Source: Lentzea guizhouensis (GTDB taxonomy: Bacteria; Actinomycetota; Actinomycetes; Mycobacteriales; Pseudonocardiaceae). Taken from it: a stretch of 64,000 nucleotides of DNA. Numbering within the stretch: the first letter of the stretch is position 1; the number at the start of each line of letters is the position of its first letter. Positions 37,654-45,210 of this stretch are shown in pieces. Position numbers and translations under genes: made by a program. The notes under the pieces were generated by a model. That model searched no databases. It saw only the letters and a program-made list of their open reading frames with translations, and was not told the DNA's origin. The stretch spans positions 2,294,001 through 2,358,000 of the forward strand of contig NZ_CP016793.1 of assembly GCF_001701025.1 (NCBI RefSeq), in the 5' to 3' direction.

Positions 37654-38631
37654 ATGGCTACCCGAGCCAATGCTCTGCGGCTTGTCGCAGTGCTCATGAC
37701 ATGCGTTCTGACCGCGAGCTGCAGCCTCTTCGGAAGTTCGCCGGACGGCGCGAACGCGGACCTGGAACGCAACCTGCTGCGCATCGGTGTCGCGCAGGTG
37801 GTCGACGTGGCCCCGTTGCGGATCGCGCTGACCGAGAAGCTGTTCGAGAAGCACGGGTTGCAGGTCAACCTGGTGGCGCAGAACAACGACTCCGAGGCGA
37901 TCAAGCAGCTCGACACCACGCTCGACATCACCTGGGCGAGCCACGTGAGCTTCTTCCGCGAGGTCACCCTCGGCGCCCAGCTGCAGCTGCAGGGCGAGGC
38001 CTACCAGGCGGGTCCGAACTCGATGGCGCTGGTCACCGGCCCCACCTCGGACTACGACGACCCCGGCAAGCGGCCGACGCCGTCGATCGCGGTGAACAAC
38101 CAGAACGACATCGGCTACCTGACCACGCGTGCCGTGCTCGACACCGCGGCGGTCGAGAAGGGCAAGATCAAGTTCCGTGACATGCCGTTCGGCGAGATGG
38201 AGAAGGCGCTGCAGGCCGGCGAGGTCGACGCGGCGTTCATGATCGAGCCGTTCATCACGAAGGCGCAGCGCAACATCGGTGCGAAGATCCTCACCGACAC
38301 CGCGCGCGGCCCGACACTGGACTTCCCGATGTCCGGCTACGCCTCGTCGAAGAAGTTCGCCGAGACGAACCCGAAGACGCTCAAGGCGTTCCGGGACGTG
38401 CTCCGCGAGGCCCAGCAGCGCGCGCAGGCCAACAAGCTCGCCGTGCAGGACTCGCTGACCAGCTACGCCGACGTCGACCAGTCGACCGCGGCGCTCGTGT
38501 CGGTGGGCACGTTCCCGCTGTCGCTGAACCCGATCCGGCTGCAGCGCGTCGCCGACATGATGGACACCGAGGACATCCTGTCCGGCCGCCTGGACGTGCA
38601 GGGACTCCTGCCACCGGGCACCACGAGCTAG
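37654..38631 (+). CDS. NMT1/SsuA-like ABC substrate-binding lipoprotein, orphan
   Basis: A 325-residue periplasmic-binding-type protein. Signal with lipobox L-T-A-S-C, then L-R-I-G-V-A-Q-V-V-D-V-A-P-L-R-I-A and L-F-E-K-H-G-L-Q-V, T-L-D-I-T-W-A-S-H-V, G-E-V-D-A-A-F-M-I-E-P-F, the NMT1/taurine/sulfonate-binding pattern. No permease or ATPase gene is next to it, so it either serves a transporter elsewhere or acts as a sensor. It is divergent from the conservon. Substrate unknown. Confidence 0.85.
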   Translation: MATRANALRLVAVLMTCVLTASCSLFGSSPDGANADLERNLLRIGVAQVVDVAPLRIALTEKLFEKHGLQVNLVAQNNDSEAIKQLDTTLDITWASHVSFFREVTLGAQLQLQGEAYQAGPNSMALVTGPTSDYDDPGKRPTPSIAVNNQNDIGYLTTRAVLDTAAVEKGKIKFRDMPFGEMEKALQAGEVDAAFMIEPFITKAQRNIGAKILTDTARGPTLDFPMSGYASSKKFAETNPKTLKAFRDVLREAQQRAQANKLAVQDSLTSYADVDQSTAALVSVGTFPLSLNPIRLQRVADMMDTEDILSGRLDVQGLLPPGTTS

Positions 38632-38645
38632 CGGTTTTCCGGGCA

Positions 38646-38676
38646 AAGGGCGGGTCACTCCTGGTGGCCCGCCCTT
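38646..38676. terminator. Bidirectional terminator hairpin
   Basis: AAGGGCGGGTCAC pairs with GTGGCCCGCCCTT (one G-T wobble) across a 5-base loop. It lies between two convergent genes, the binding protein and the first LppU-like gene. Confidence 0.8.
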
Positions 38677-38686
38677 CACCGTGCGG

Positions 38687-39520
38687 TCACTTCTCCTCGA
38701 GCGCGCTGATGCAGTAGGTCAGGCCCGGTGCCGGCTCGGCGTAGGTGAGCGCGGTGGCATCGCCGCAGTCCTTCGTCGCCTGCTTGACCACCTTGTCGAC
38801 CTTGTAGGACTTCTGGGTCGAGTACTTGTTCTGGCCCTTCGAGCAGTCGATCACCTTCGGGCCCGCCAGGCTGATGCCGACCATCGGGTCCTCGTAGCAC
38901 TTGCCCTCTTCGAGCTTCTCCACCAGGCAGAGCTTCAGCGACTCCTTGCGCCGGCCGGACTGGTGGTAGCTCGCGTACTCCTTGCTCGGGCACGCCTCCG
39001 AGGTGTTCTTCGAGGCCTTGGCGATGATGTAGTTCGCCTCGGGGGAGCCGCAGTCGACCTTCTTGTAGTTCGGGCTGACCGTCGTGCCGGTCATGCTCGC
39101 GCAGTCGCCGGGCTTGGCCGACGGTTCGCTGCTGCCGAAGACGCCGCGCAGCACCAGGAAGCCGCCGATCAGCACGATCACCACGAAGACAGCGCCGATG
39201 ACCTTGCCGGCGGCACCGCTCGGCTTGGGCGGCGGGGCGTAGGGCATGGGCTGGCCCGGCATCTGTCCCGGCATCTGGCCGGGAGGCATCTGTCCTGGTG
39301 GCGGGCCGTACGGGTTGGGCTGGGCGTACGGGTTGGGCTGGCCGTACGGGTTGGGCTGGCCGTACGGGTTCGGCTGCGCGTACGGGTCGGCCGGGTGGCC
39401 CTGCTGCGGGTAGGGCGGTGGTTGCTGGCCGTAGGGCTGCTGACCGTGGGGCTGCTGGGGCTGGCCACCGGGAGGCGGGCCGTAGGGGCCCGGCTGCTGC
39501 GGGTAGTTGGGCGTCGTCAC
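38687..39520 (-). CDS. LppU-like Cys-rich membrane-anchored protein, paralogue 1 (long proline-rich tail)
   Basis: A 277-residue protein with a Pro/Gln/Tyr-rich N-terminal tail of about 100 residues that contains N-P-Y-G-Q-P repeats. One membrane helix follows (V-I-G-A-V-F-V-V-I-V-L-I-G-G-F), then an extracytoplasmic domain with eight cysteines. The domain is two similar halves, each C-x-C-x-C-x-C: G-D-C, V-D-C, E-A-C, L-C-L; then G-K-C-Y, I-D-C, K-D-C, Y-C-I. It resembles the LppU/SCO3897 family of unknown function. It is the last gene in a run of four paralogues on the minus strand. Confidence 0.75.
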   Translation of the reverse strand: MTTPNYPQQPGPYGPPPGGQPQQPHGQQPYGQQPPPYPQQGHPADPYAQPNPYGQPNPYGQPNPYAQPNPYGPPPGQMPPGQMPGQMPGQPMPYAPPPKPSGAAGKVIGAVFVVIVLIGGFLVLRGVFGSSEPSAKPGDCASMTGTTVSPNYKKVDCGSPEANYIIAKASKNTSEACPSKEYASYHQSGRRKESLKLCLVEKLEEGKCYEDPMVGISLAGPKVIDCSKGQNKYSTQKSYKVDKVVKQATKDCGDATALTYAEPAPGLTYCISALEEK

Positions 39521-39557
39521 TGGTTTCCTCTCCGACGGGTCGCGCTGAGAACGGCGA

Positions 39558-39587
39558 AACCGGAGCCGCGCGGTCGCGACTCCGGTT
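39558..39587 (-). terminator. Hairpin between paralogues 2 and 1
   Basis: AACCGGAGCCGCG pairs with CGCGACTCCGGTT (one mismatch) across a 4-base loop, 21 bases after the end of paralogue 2. It may terminate or attenuate the array, so paralogue 1 may have its own promoter. Confidence 0.6.
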
Positions 39588-39608
39588 CCACTGCGGTCTG
39601 ACCTGGGG

Positions 39609-40154
39609 TTACGCGGGCGCGCCGAGGCAGTAGTTCAGCTTCGCCTCGGGGAAGGCGAACGCCTTCTCACCCTCCGCGCACTCCGGCACGGCGGCGTCCT
39701 TGACGGCCTTGGTCACCTTGAACGTGGCGGTCTCCGTGCACCCGACGACCTTGGGGTTCACGTTGTCCCCGTCCTCGCCGTAGCAGGTGCCCTCGGCGAG
39801 CACCGGCGCCAGGCAGAGCTTGGTCTTGGGACCGCGGCGCTGCGAGTGGGTGTACTCGACGTAGTCGCCCTTGCAGGGCTCCGACAACGACCCGAACGCC
39901 TGGCCGACCACGTAGTTGGCCTCCGCGGAGGTGCAGTCGACCGCCTTGTAGGTCGGGTTGTTCGACGTGCCGGTGATGTTCGCGCAGTCCCCGACCTTGG
40001 CCTGGGCCTCGTCGCTGGAGAAGTAGTTGAACGCGTAGATCGCGCCGGCGGCGACGATCAGACCGACGACGTAGCCGAGGATCTTCTTCAGGACGCTCGG
40101 CTTCTTCGCCTCAGGCTGCGGCGCAGGTGCGGGCGCAACCGATTCCGTGCTCAT
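39609..40154 (-). CDS. LppU-like Cys-rich membrane-anchored protein, paralogue 2
   Basis: A 181-residue protein. Short Pro/Ala-rich N-terminus, one membrane helix (I-L-G-Y-V-V-G-L-I-V-A-A-G), then the same eight-cysteine ectodomain: G-D-C-A-N-I, V-D-C-T-S-A-E-A-N-Y-V-V-G, E-P-C, L-C-L-A-P, G-T-C-Y-G, V-G-C, P-E-C and Y-C-L-G. The internal two-fold repeat is clearest here. Expected to face the cell wall. Second from the 3' end of the array; no known function. Confidence 0.75.
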   Translation of the reverse strand: MSTESVAPAPAPQPEAKKPSVLKKILGYVVGLIVAAGAIYAFNYFSSDEAQAKVGDCANITGTSNNPTYKAVDCTSAEANYVVGQAFGSLSEPCKGDYVEYTHSQRRGPKTKLCLAPVLAEGTCYGEDGDNVNPKVVGCTETATFKVTKAVKDAAVPECAEGEKAFAFPEAKLNYCLGAPA

Positions 40155-40263
40155 GTGCAGTTATCTCGCTTCCGATTTCAACCCGAGTGGCCTCTGCCCC
40201 CCGACAAGGCCGGAGCAGAGGTTGCCAGGCGGAAGCGGCCCGCGCTCGCGATTTGCGGAAACG

Positions 40264-40743
40264 TTACGGCTGCTGGTCACCGCGCACGAGGCAGAAGGTG
40301 GTCGCGGGCTCCGGGAACACCGCCGCGCGCGCATCACCGCAGGCAGAGCGGTCGGTCTTGCCGGCGAGCACCTTGACGACCCGGACCGAGTCCCTGGTCG
40401 CGCAGTCGACCTGGGCGATGCCGGTCTCCTGGTCCTGCCCGTAGCAGGCGCCCTCGCGGAAGTTCGGCATCAGGCAGTAGGTGGAGTCACCCGTGTACGT
40501 CGAGTAGTCCGAGCCGCCGGACGGGCACCTGTCCTCGTTCCGCCGCAGGACCTTGGCGATCTTGACGTTCGCCGTCCGCTGGTCGCAGCCCAGCGCCTCG
40601 TAGGTCGGGCTCTGCTGGGCACCGGAGATCCGCGCGCAGTCACCGACCCGCGCGCTCGTGCCGGTGTCGAGCTGGTCGACGACCAGCAGGCCCACGAGCA
40701 CGAGCAGGACGACGACGCCGATACCCAGGCCGACCTTCTTCAT
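40264..40743 (-). CDS. LppU-like Cys-rich membrane-anchored protein, paralogue 3
   Basis: A 159-residue protein with a very short N-terminus (M-K-K-V), one membrane helix (V-V-V-L-L-V-L-V-G-L-L-V-V) and the eight-cysteine ectodomain (G-D-C-A-R-I, L-G-C, D-R-C, Y-C-L-M-P, G-A-C-Y-G, V-D-C, S-A-C, F-C-L-V). Its start codon lies in the loop of a perfect 15-bp inverted repeat (40717-40758), so translation may be controlled by structure. Flanking gaps are 42 and 109 bases. Confidence 0.72.
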   Translation of the reverse strand: MKKVGLGIGVVVLLVLVGLLVVDQLDTGTSARVGDCARISGAQQSPTYEALGCDQRTANVKIAKVLRRNEDRCPSGGSDYSTYTGDSTYCLMPNFREGACYGQDQETGIAQVDCATRDSVRVVKVLAGKTDRSACGDARAAVFPEPATTFCLVRGDQQP

Positions 40744-40758
40744 GGCCTGGGTATCGGC
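40717..40758 (-). repeat. Perfect 15-bp inverted repeat around a start codon
   Basis: GCCGATACCCAGGCC (40717-40731) and GGCCTGGGTATCGGC (40744-40758) flank 12 bases that contain the ATG of paralogue 3 (40741-40743). In the mRNA this makes a 15-bp stem with the start codon in the loop. No Shine-Dalgarno sequence is free outside the stem. Whether it is a translational switch, a DNA operator or an assembly fold-back is unknown. Confidence 0.8.
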
Positions 40759-40785
40759 AGCCGCCCGAGTCGGCTGATCACCGGA

Positions 40786-41376
40786 TCAGGCGTTCTCGTG
40801 CACACCCATGCAGTAGACCGAGGCAGGCTCGCTGAACCGCAGCTCGCTCGACCCCTCCGGGCACACGGTGCCCTCCTCGGGCAGCCCGTCGACCTTCTTG
40901 ACGATCTTCACCGGCGACTCCACGGTGCAGGCCTCCTTCTTGAAGGCCCCGTCGTCACTGGAGGTGTAGCAGTTGCCCTCGGCCAGGTTCGGCATGAGGC
41001 ACATCGAGTCCCCGCCGGTCTTGACGGGCTCGTAGATGCCCTCGTCCGGACACGGCTCCTCGGCGTTGGCCAGCGTCTTCGCCACCCGGTGCGTGGCCGC
41101 GGTGTCGTCACACCCCTGCGAGCTGACGTTCCACTCGCCGTCCGGCTTGTCCACGTCCTGCGGAGACGCGCTCACGCAGTCGCCCACGTTCAGGCCGCCC
41201 ATCTGCGTGAACACGAACACGCCACCGCCGACCAGCACCACCGCCAGCACACCGACGATGACGAACTTCAGCCAGCTGTTCTTGCCCTTGGGCGACTCGT
41301 CGGACTCCGCTTCCGCCGCGGGAGCCACCGCCGGCGGCGCGGGGGGCTCGACGGGATCAGTCGACTCGGTGCTCAT
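40786..41376 (-). CDS. LppU-like Cys-rich membrane-anchored protein, paralogue 4
   Basis: A 196-residue protein; first gene of the array in transcription order. Pro/Ala/Glu-rich N-terminus, membrane helix (F-V-I-V-G-V-L-A-V-V-L-V-G-G-G), then G-D-C-V-S-A, Q-G-C, E-P-C, M-C-L-M-P, G-N-C-Y, E-A-C, V-C-P and Y-C-M-G, the same eight-cysteine pattern. ATG 41376 is the natural start (M-S-T-E-S-T, as in paralogue 2); the longer frame is antisense-type sequence. Divergent from the XPB gene across 223 bases. Confidence 0.73.
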   Translation of the reverse strand: MSTESTDPVEPPAPPAVAPAAEAESDESPKGKNSWLKFVIVGVLAVVLVGGGVFVFTQMGGLNVGDCVSASPQDVDKPDGEWNVSSQGCDDTAATHRVAKTLANAEEPCPDEGIYEPVKTGGDSMCLMPNLAEGNCYTSSDDGAFKKEACTVESPVKIVKKVDGLPEEGTVCPEGSSELRFSEPASVYCMGVHENA

Positions 41377-41599
41377 GGGCGAGAACGTACGACACCGCGT
41401 GTTGGCTTCGTGTGTCGGCTCACAGTTGTCGGCGGGAGTTGGGCGGGAGTTCGGAGACGGCCGTGGTGGGTGGCGGGCGAGGGGTGAGAGCACCCCGAGC
41501 GGTCCACCCATCGTGAGCCCGCCGTCACGCACCGCCGCGCCACACGCCCGCCCAGGTGGCACCAGCGGCACATTTGGTGCCGTCAGGGAGACTGGGAAG

Positions 41600-43240
41600 G
41601 TGACCGATGGCCCCCTGATCGTGCAGTCGGACAAGACGCTGCTCCTCGAGGTAGACCACCCGCTGGCCGATGAAGCGCGCACGGCCATCGCGCCGTTCGC
41701 GGAGTTGGAGCGGGCTCCTGAGCACGTGCACACCTATCGCGTGACGCCGCTGGCGTTGTGGAACGCCCGTGCGGCCGGGCACGACGCCGAGCAGGTGGTG
41801 GACGCTCTGGTGCGGTTCAGCCGGTACCCGGTGCCGCAACCGTTGCTGGTGGACGTGGTGGACACGATGGGGCGCTTCGGGCGGCTCGTCCTGAGCAACA
41901 ACCCCGCGCACGGGCTGGTGCTGGCCTCCACCGACCGCGCGGTGCTGGAGGAGGTGCTGCGCAACAAGAAGATCGCGCCGATGTTCGGGGCGCGGATCGA
42001 CGACGACACCGTGATCGTGCACCCGAGCGAGCGCGGGCGGCTCAAGCAGCTGCTGCTCAAGGTCGGGTGGCCGGCCGAGGACCACGCCGGGTACGTCGAC
42101 GGCGAGGCGCACGCCATCGAGCTCGCCGAGGACGGGTGGAAGCTGCGGGACTACCAGCGGCTCGCGGCGCAGGCGTTCTGGGCGGGTGGCAGTGGCGTCG
42201 TGGTGCTGCCGTGTGGTGCGGGCAAGACGCTGGTCGGGGCGGCGGCGATGGCCGAGGCGCAGGCCACGACGTTGATCCTGGTCACCAACACCGTGGCGGG
42301 GCGGCAGTGGAAGCGGGAGCTCATCGCGCGCACGAGTCTCACCGAGGAGGAGATCGGCGAGTACTCCGGTGAACGCAAGGAGATCCGGCCGGTCACCATC
42401 GCGACCTACCAGGTGATCACGCGCAAGTCGAAGGGCGAGTACAAGCACCTGGAGCTGTTCGACTCCCGGGACTGGGGTCTCATCGTCTACGACGAGGTGC
42501 ACCTGCTGCCGGCGCCGGTGTTCCGGATGACCGCGGACCTGCAGAGCCGCCGCCGGCTGGGGCTGACCGCGACGCTGGTCCGGGAGGACGGGCAGGAGGG
42601 TGACGTCTTCTCGCTCATCGGGCCGAAGCGGTACGACGTGCCGTGGCGCGACATCGAGGCGCAGGGCTGGATCGCGCCGGCCGAGTGCACCGAGGTGCGG
42701 GTGACGCTCACGGACAACGAGCGGCTGCTCTACGCGACGGCCGAGCCGGAGGAGCGGTACAAGCTCTGTTCGACGGCCAGGACGAAGATCCCGGTCGTCA
42801 AACGGGTGCTGGACCAGCACCCCGACGAGCCGGCCCTGGTGATCGGTGCTTACCTGGACCAGCTCGACGAGCTGGGCGAGGAGCTGGGGGCGCCGGTGAT
42901 CAAGGGGTCGACGAAGAACAAGGAGCGCGAGGAGCTGTTCGACAAGTTCCGCAACGGCGAGCTCAGGACGCTGGTCGTGTCCAAGGTCGCCAACTTCTCC
43001 ATCGACCTGCCGGAGGCGTCGGTCGCGGTGCAGGTCAGCGGCACGTTCGGCAGCCGGCAGGAGGAGGCCCAGCGCCTGGGACGCCTGCTGCGGCCCAAGG
43101 GCGACGGCAGGCAGGCGCACTTCTACTCGGTGGTCGCGCGGGACACCCTCGACACCGAGTACGCGGCGCACCGGCAGCGGTTCCTGGCCGAGCAGGGGTA
43201 CGCCTACAAGATCGTCGACGCGGACGACCTGGTCGGATGA
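41600..43240 (+). CDS. xpb: XPB-like DNA repair helicase
   Basis: A 546-residue superfamily 2 helicase of the XPB/Ercc3 type, which in archaea and actinobacteria unwinds DNA 3'-5' in repair. N-terminal domain (residues 1-170) then Walker A L-P-C-G-A-G-K-T, D-E-V-H box (V-Y-D-E-V-H), S-R-R-R-L-G-L-T-A-T (III), and motif VI Q-E-E-A-Q-R-L-G-R-L-L-R. R-E-D-G and the thumb region resemble mycobacterial XPB. GTG 41600 is preceded by GGGAGACTGGGAAG. The presumed accessory protein is the frameshifted gene at 29.7 kb, separated by inserted genes. Confidence 0.93.
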   Translation: MTDGPLIVQSDKTLLLEVDHPLADEARTAIAPFAELERAPEHVHTYRVTPLALWNARAAGHDAEQVVDALVRFSRYPVPQPLLVDVVDTMGRFGRLVLSNNPAHGLVLASTDRAVLEEVLRNKKIAPMFGARIDDDTVIVHPSERGRLKQLLLKVGWPAEDHAGYVDGEAHAIELAEDGWKLRDYQRLAAQAFWAGGSGVVVLPCGAGKTLVGAAAMAEAQATTLILVTNTVAGRQWKRELIARTSLTEEEIGEYSGERKEIRPVTIATYQVITRKSKGEYKHLELFDSRDWGLIVYDEVHLLPAPVFRMTADLQSRRRLGLTATLVREDGQEGDVFSLIGPKRYDVPWRDIEAQGWIAPAECTEVRVTLTDNERLLYATAEPEERYKLCSTARTKIPVVKRVLDQHPDEPALVIGAYLDQLDELGEELGAPVIKGSTKNKEREELFDKFRNGELRTLVVSKVANFSIDLPEASVAVQVSGTFGSRQEEAQRLGRLLRPKGDGRQAHFYSVVARDTLDTEYAAHRQRFLAEQGYAYKIVDADDLVG

Positions 43241-43665
43241 CGACCTGGTGGATGTGGAACCCGGCCGGGACCCCGCCTCGCGGCAGGTTCCGGTCGGAGG
43301 AGTCGCTCGCCAAGGCGGCACCGGAGGCCCAGGTCGTGCGCTCGACCGACTTCGCGTGCCCCGAGCAACGCCGCCGCGCCACCGCCGCCCGCACCGACTT
43401 CCTCGCCGTCACGGGTGACCCGGTGCAGGTGGCGCTGGTCGAGCAACGGCTGTGGACGCTGCTGGTCGCGTTGCGCCGCTCGTTGCCGATCCGCGAGGCC
43501 CTCGCCATGGCCACCCCGCGACCAGGCCGGGCCGCGCTGGTCGCCGAGCCGACCCGCGAGCTCGGGGAGCTGGACCGGCGCTTCGACCAGTTCGCGGCGG
43601 CCCTGCGGGTGCTGCGGACCGACCCGACGCCCGAACAGCTCCGCCACACCGCCGCCCTCGACTAG
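43237..43665 (+). CDS. Hypothetical protein coupled to XPB
   Basis: A 142-residue soluble protein beginning M-T-T-W-W-M-W-N-P-A-G. Its ATG overlaps the XPB stop, so both are made from one message. It is rich in Arg and Ala and has several predicted helices (D-P-V-Q-V-A-L-V-E-Q-R-L-W-T-L-L-V-A), with no known motif. Coupling suggests a role with the helicase, but that is inference. A 48-bp palindrome ends the transcript. Confidence 0.6.
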   Translation: MTTWWMWNPAGTPPRGRFRSEESLAKAAPEAQVVRSTDFACPEQRRRATAARTDFLAVTGDPVQVALVEQRLWTLLVALRRSLPIREALAMATPRPGRAALVAEPTRELGELDRRFDQFAAALRVLRTDPTPEQLRHTAALD

Positions 43666-43673
43666 CTGTTGGG

Positions 43674-43721
43674 GCGTCTGCAAGTACTACCGACTGCGCA
43701 GTCGGTAGTACTTGCAGACGC
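43674..43721. terminator. Perfect 48-bp palindrome (bidirectional terminator)
   Basis: The 24-base arms are exact reverse complements with no spacer. It sits between convergent genes, nine bases after one stop and directly at the stop of the other. In RNA it folds to a long hairpin whose tip is CTGCGCAG, ending in CTTAAG. Length and perfection are unusual. Confidence 0.85.
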
Positions 43722-44363
43722 TTAAGCCAGCAGGGTGGGGAGCGAGGCGACGCTGGGCAGCAGGTGGGTGTGGCGGACGGCGCCCAGTTCCTCAGCGGTC
43801 TGGCTGCCGGACAGGACACCGACGACGTAGCCGGCACCGGCGTTCGTGCCCGCCTCCAGGTCGCGCACGGTGTCGCCCGCGGTCAGCACGCGCCGCACGT
43901 CACGGGCACCGCACAGCTCCATCGCGCGGAAGACCATGTACGGCGCGGGCCGGCCGGCGGGCACGTCGTCCACGCACACCACGGCGTCCAGCACGTCCTC
44001 GCGCCAGCCCAGCACGTCCAGCAGGCCGTCGACGACCGGGCGGTCGAAGCCGGTCGTCAGGGCCACCTTCACCCCAGCGGAACGCAGCTGCGCCACCGCC
44101 TCCGGGACGCCGGGCAACGGCGTCGGCGGCGTCTCGGCGTACAGCTTCCGCAACCGCACGTGGAAGTCGGCGAACTCGGTGTCCACATCGGACCGACCGA
44201 GCATCGACGAGATCGCCTCGTGCTTGTCGGCGCCCATCCAGCGGCCGACGTCCGCGGGCGTTCCCCCCGCCGCTTCAACGGTGTCGGCCAGCGCCCGGTA
44301 CACCAGCCCGTGCTCCTGCACGGTGGTGCCCGCGATGTCCAGCACGACCAGGTCGACGTTCAC
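43722..44363 (-). CDS. Phosphonatase-like HAD hydrolase (TIGR03351 type)
   Basis: A 213-residue HAD enzyme of the phosphonoacetaldehyde-hydrolase-like group. Motif I is L-D-I-A-G-T-T with the nucleophile near residue 9. In the cap, M-G-A-D-K aligns with the M-G-x-x-K of PhnX, so the Schiff-base lysine (about K47) appears present. Later T-G-F-D-R and G-D-T-V-R-D are HAD motifs. It likely cleaves the C-P bond of phosphonoacetaldehyde or a close analogue. GTG 44363 overlaps the GntR stop; the locus also encodes an FAD oxidase and a phosphonate importer. Confidence 0.85.
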   Translation of the reverse strand: MNVDLVVLDIAGTTVQEHGLVYRALADTVEAAGGTPADVGRWMGADKHEAISSMLGRSDVDTEFADFHVRLRKLYAETPPTPLPGVPEAVAQLRSAGVKVALTTGFDRPVVDGLLDVLGWREDVLDAVVCVDDVPAGRPAPYMVFRAMELCGARDVRRVLTAGDTVRDLEAGTNAGAGYVVGVLSGSQTAEELGAVRHTHLLPSVASLPTLLA

Positions 44364-45106
44364 GAAGCCCTCCAGTCCCGCAGCAGCGCCGGGTGCGCCT
44401 GCTGGGAGTTCTCGATCGAAAAGCTGACCAGGTCCGGTCGGTAGCGGTCGTCGGAGTGCTCCACCGGCCGGCCGTCCACACCGGACGCACGCCGCCGTTC
44501 GCGCAGCAGCGGTGACCCCACCGGCACGTCCAGCAGCTCCGAGTCCGTCTCGTCCGCCGCCACGGCGTCGATCTGGTGCCGCGCCACGGTCATGTCCACG
44601 CCCTGCTCCCCCAGGTACGCGTAGAGCGACCCGCTGTCGCAGTCGAAGTCGAACAGCAGCCGCCCCACCGGTTCGACGAACGTGGTGCGCTCCAGCATCG
44701 TCGGCCGTCCGTCGATCAGCCGCTGTCGCAACAGCTGCACGACCTGCGTGCCCTCGTCGAGCCCCAGCGCGTCGGCCACCTCGGCGGTCGCCGGGCGGCG
44801 CGCGATCTCCAGGGTTCGCTGGCCCGGCACGTGTCCGAGGCCCGCCGCCCAGCTGGAGAACGACAGGAACGTCTCGAACGGCTGCGACAGCGTGTGCCTG
44901 CGCACCACCGCGGGCTTGCCGCGACCGCCGCCGATCATGCCCTCGGCGCGCAACGTCGTCAGCGCCTGCCGGACGGGCGCGCGGGAGGCGTTCCACTGCG
45001 CGCACAGCTGCGACTCGGACGGCACCGGCTCGCCGACGGCCAGCTCACCGGAGGCGATCCGGCGGCGCAGATCGGCCGCGATGCGTTCGTGCAAGGGCGT
45101 CTCCAT
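44360..45106 (-). CDS. GntR/UTRA-family repressor of the phosphonate locus
   Basis: A 248-residue regulator. N-terminal wHTH with I-A-S-G-E-L-A-V-G-E-P-V-P-S-E-S-Q-L and S-R-A-P-V-R-Q-A-L-T-T-L, then a UTRA ligand domain. This is the PhnF-like architecture. ATG 45106 follows a palindromic site (45120-45133), and a related site covers the start of the divergent FAD gene, so it very likely represses both directions until the inducer appears. The ligand is presumably a phosphonate. Confidence 0.87.
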   Translation of the reverse strand: METPLHERIAADLRRRIASGELAVGEPVPSESQLCAQWNASRAPVRQALTTLRAEGMIGGGRGKPAVVRRHTLSQPFETFLSFSSWAAGLGHVPGQRTLEIARRPATAEVADALGLDEGTQVVQLLRQRLIDGRPTMLERTTFVEPVGRLLFDFDCDSGSLYAYLGEQGVDMTVARHQIDAVAADETDSELLDVPVGSPLLRERRRASGVDGRPVEHSDDRYRPDLVSFSIENSQQAHPALLRDWRAS

Positions 45107-45119
45107 GCATCCAACGATA

Positions 45120-45133
45120 CATGTCATAACAAG
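45120..45133 (-). promoter_or_regulatory. GntR operator 1
   Basis: CATGTCATAACAAG matches operator 2 at 12 of 14 positions and lies 13 bases before the GntR start. It probably mediates autorepression. Confidence 0.6.
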
Positions 45134-45196
45134 TCTGAACACCAAGTGAACACATCAGAACACCCGTTGACCCGGCGAAATCGGGCACGCATCGTT

Positions 45197-45210
45197 CTTG
45201 TCATGACAAG
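45197..45210 (+). promoter_or_regulatory. GntR operator 2
   Basis: CTTGTCATGACAAG is a perfect palindrome that contains the ATG of the FAD oxidoreductase gene (45203). Binding would block transcription and start-codon access. It is 77 bp from operator 1, about seven helical turns, so looping or cooperative binding is possible. A -35-like TTGACC lies at 45177. Confidence 0.7.

Noticed and set aside
41380..41440. LexA-like box near the XPB promoter (GAACGTACGAC)
   Set aside because: Only one half-site matches the actinobacterial SOS consensus; symmetry is missing.
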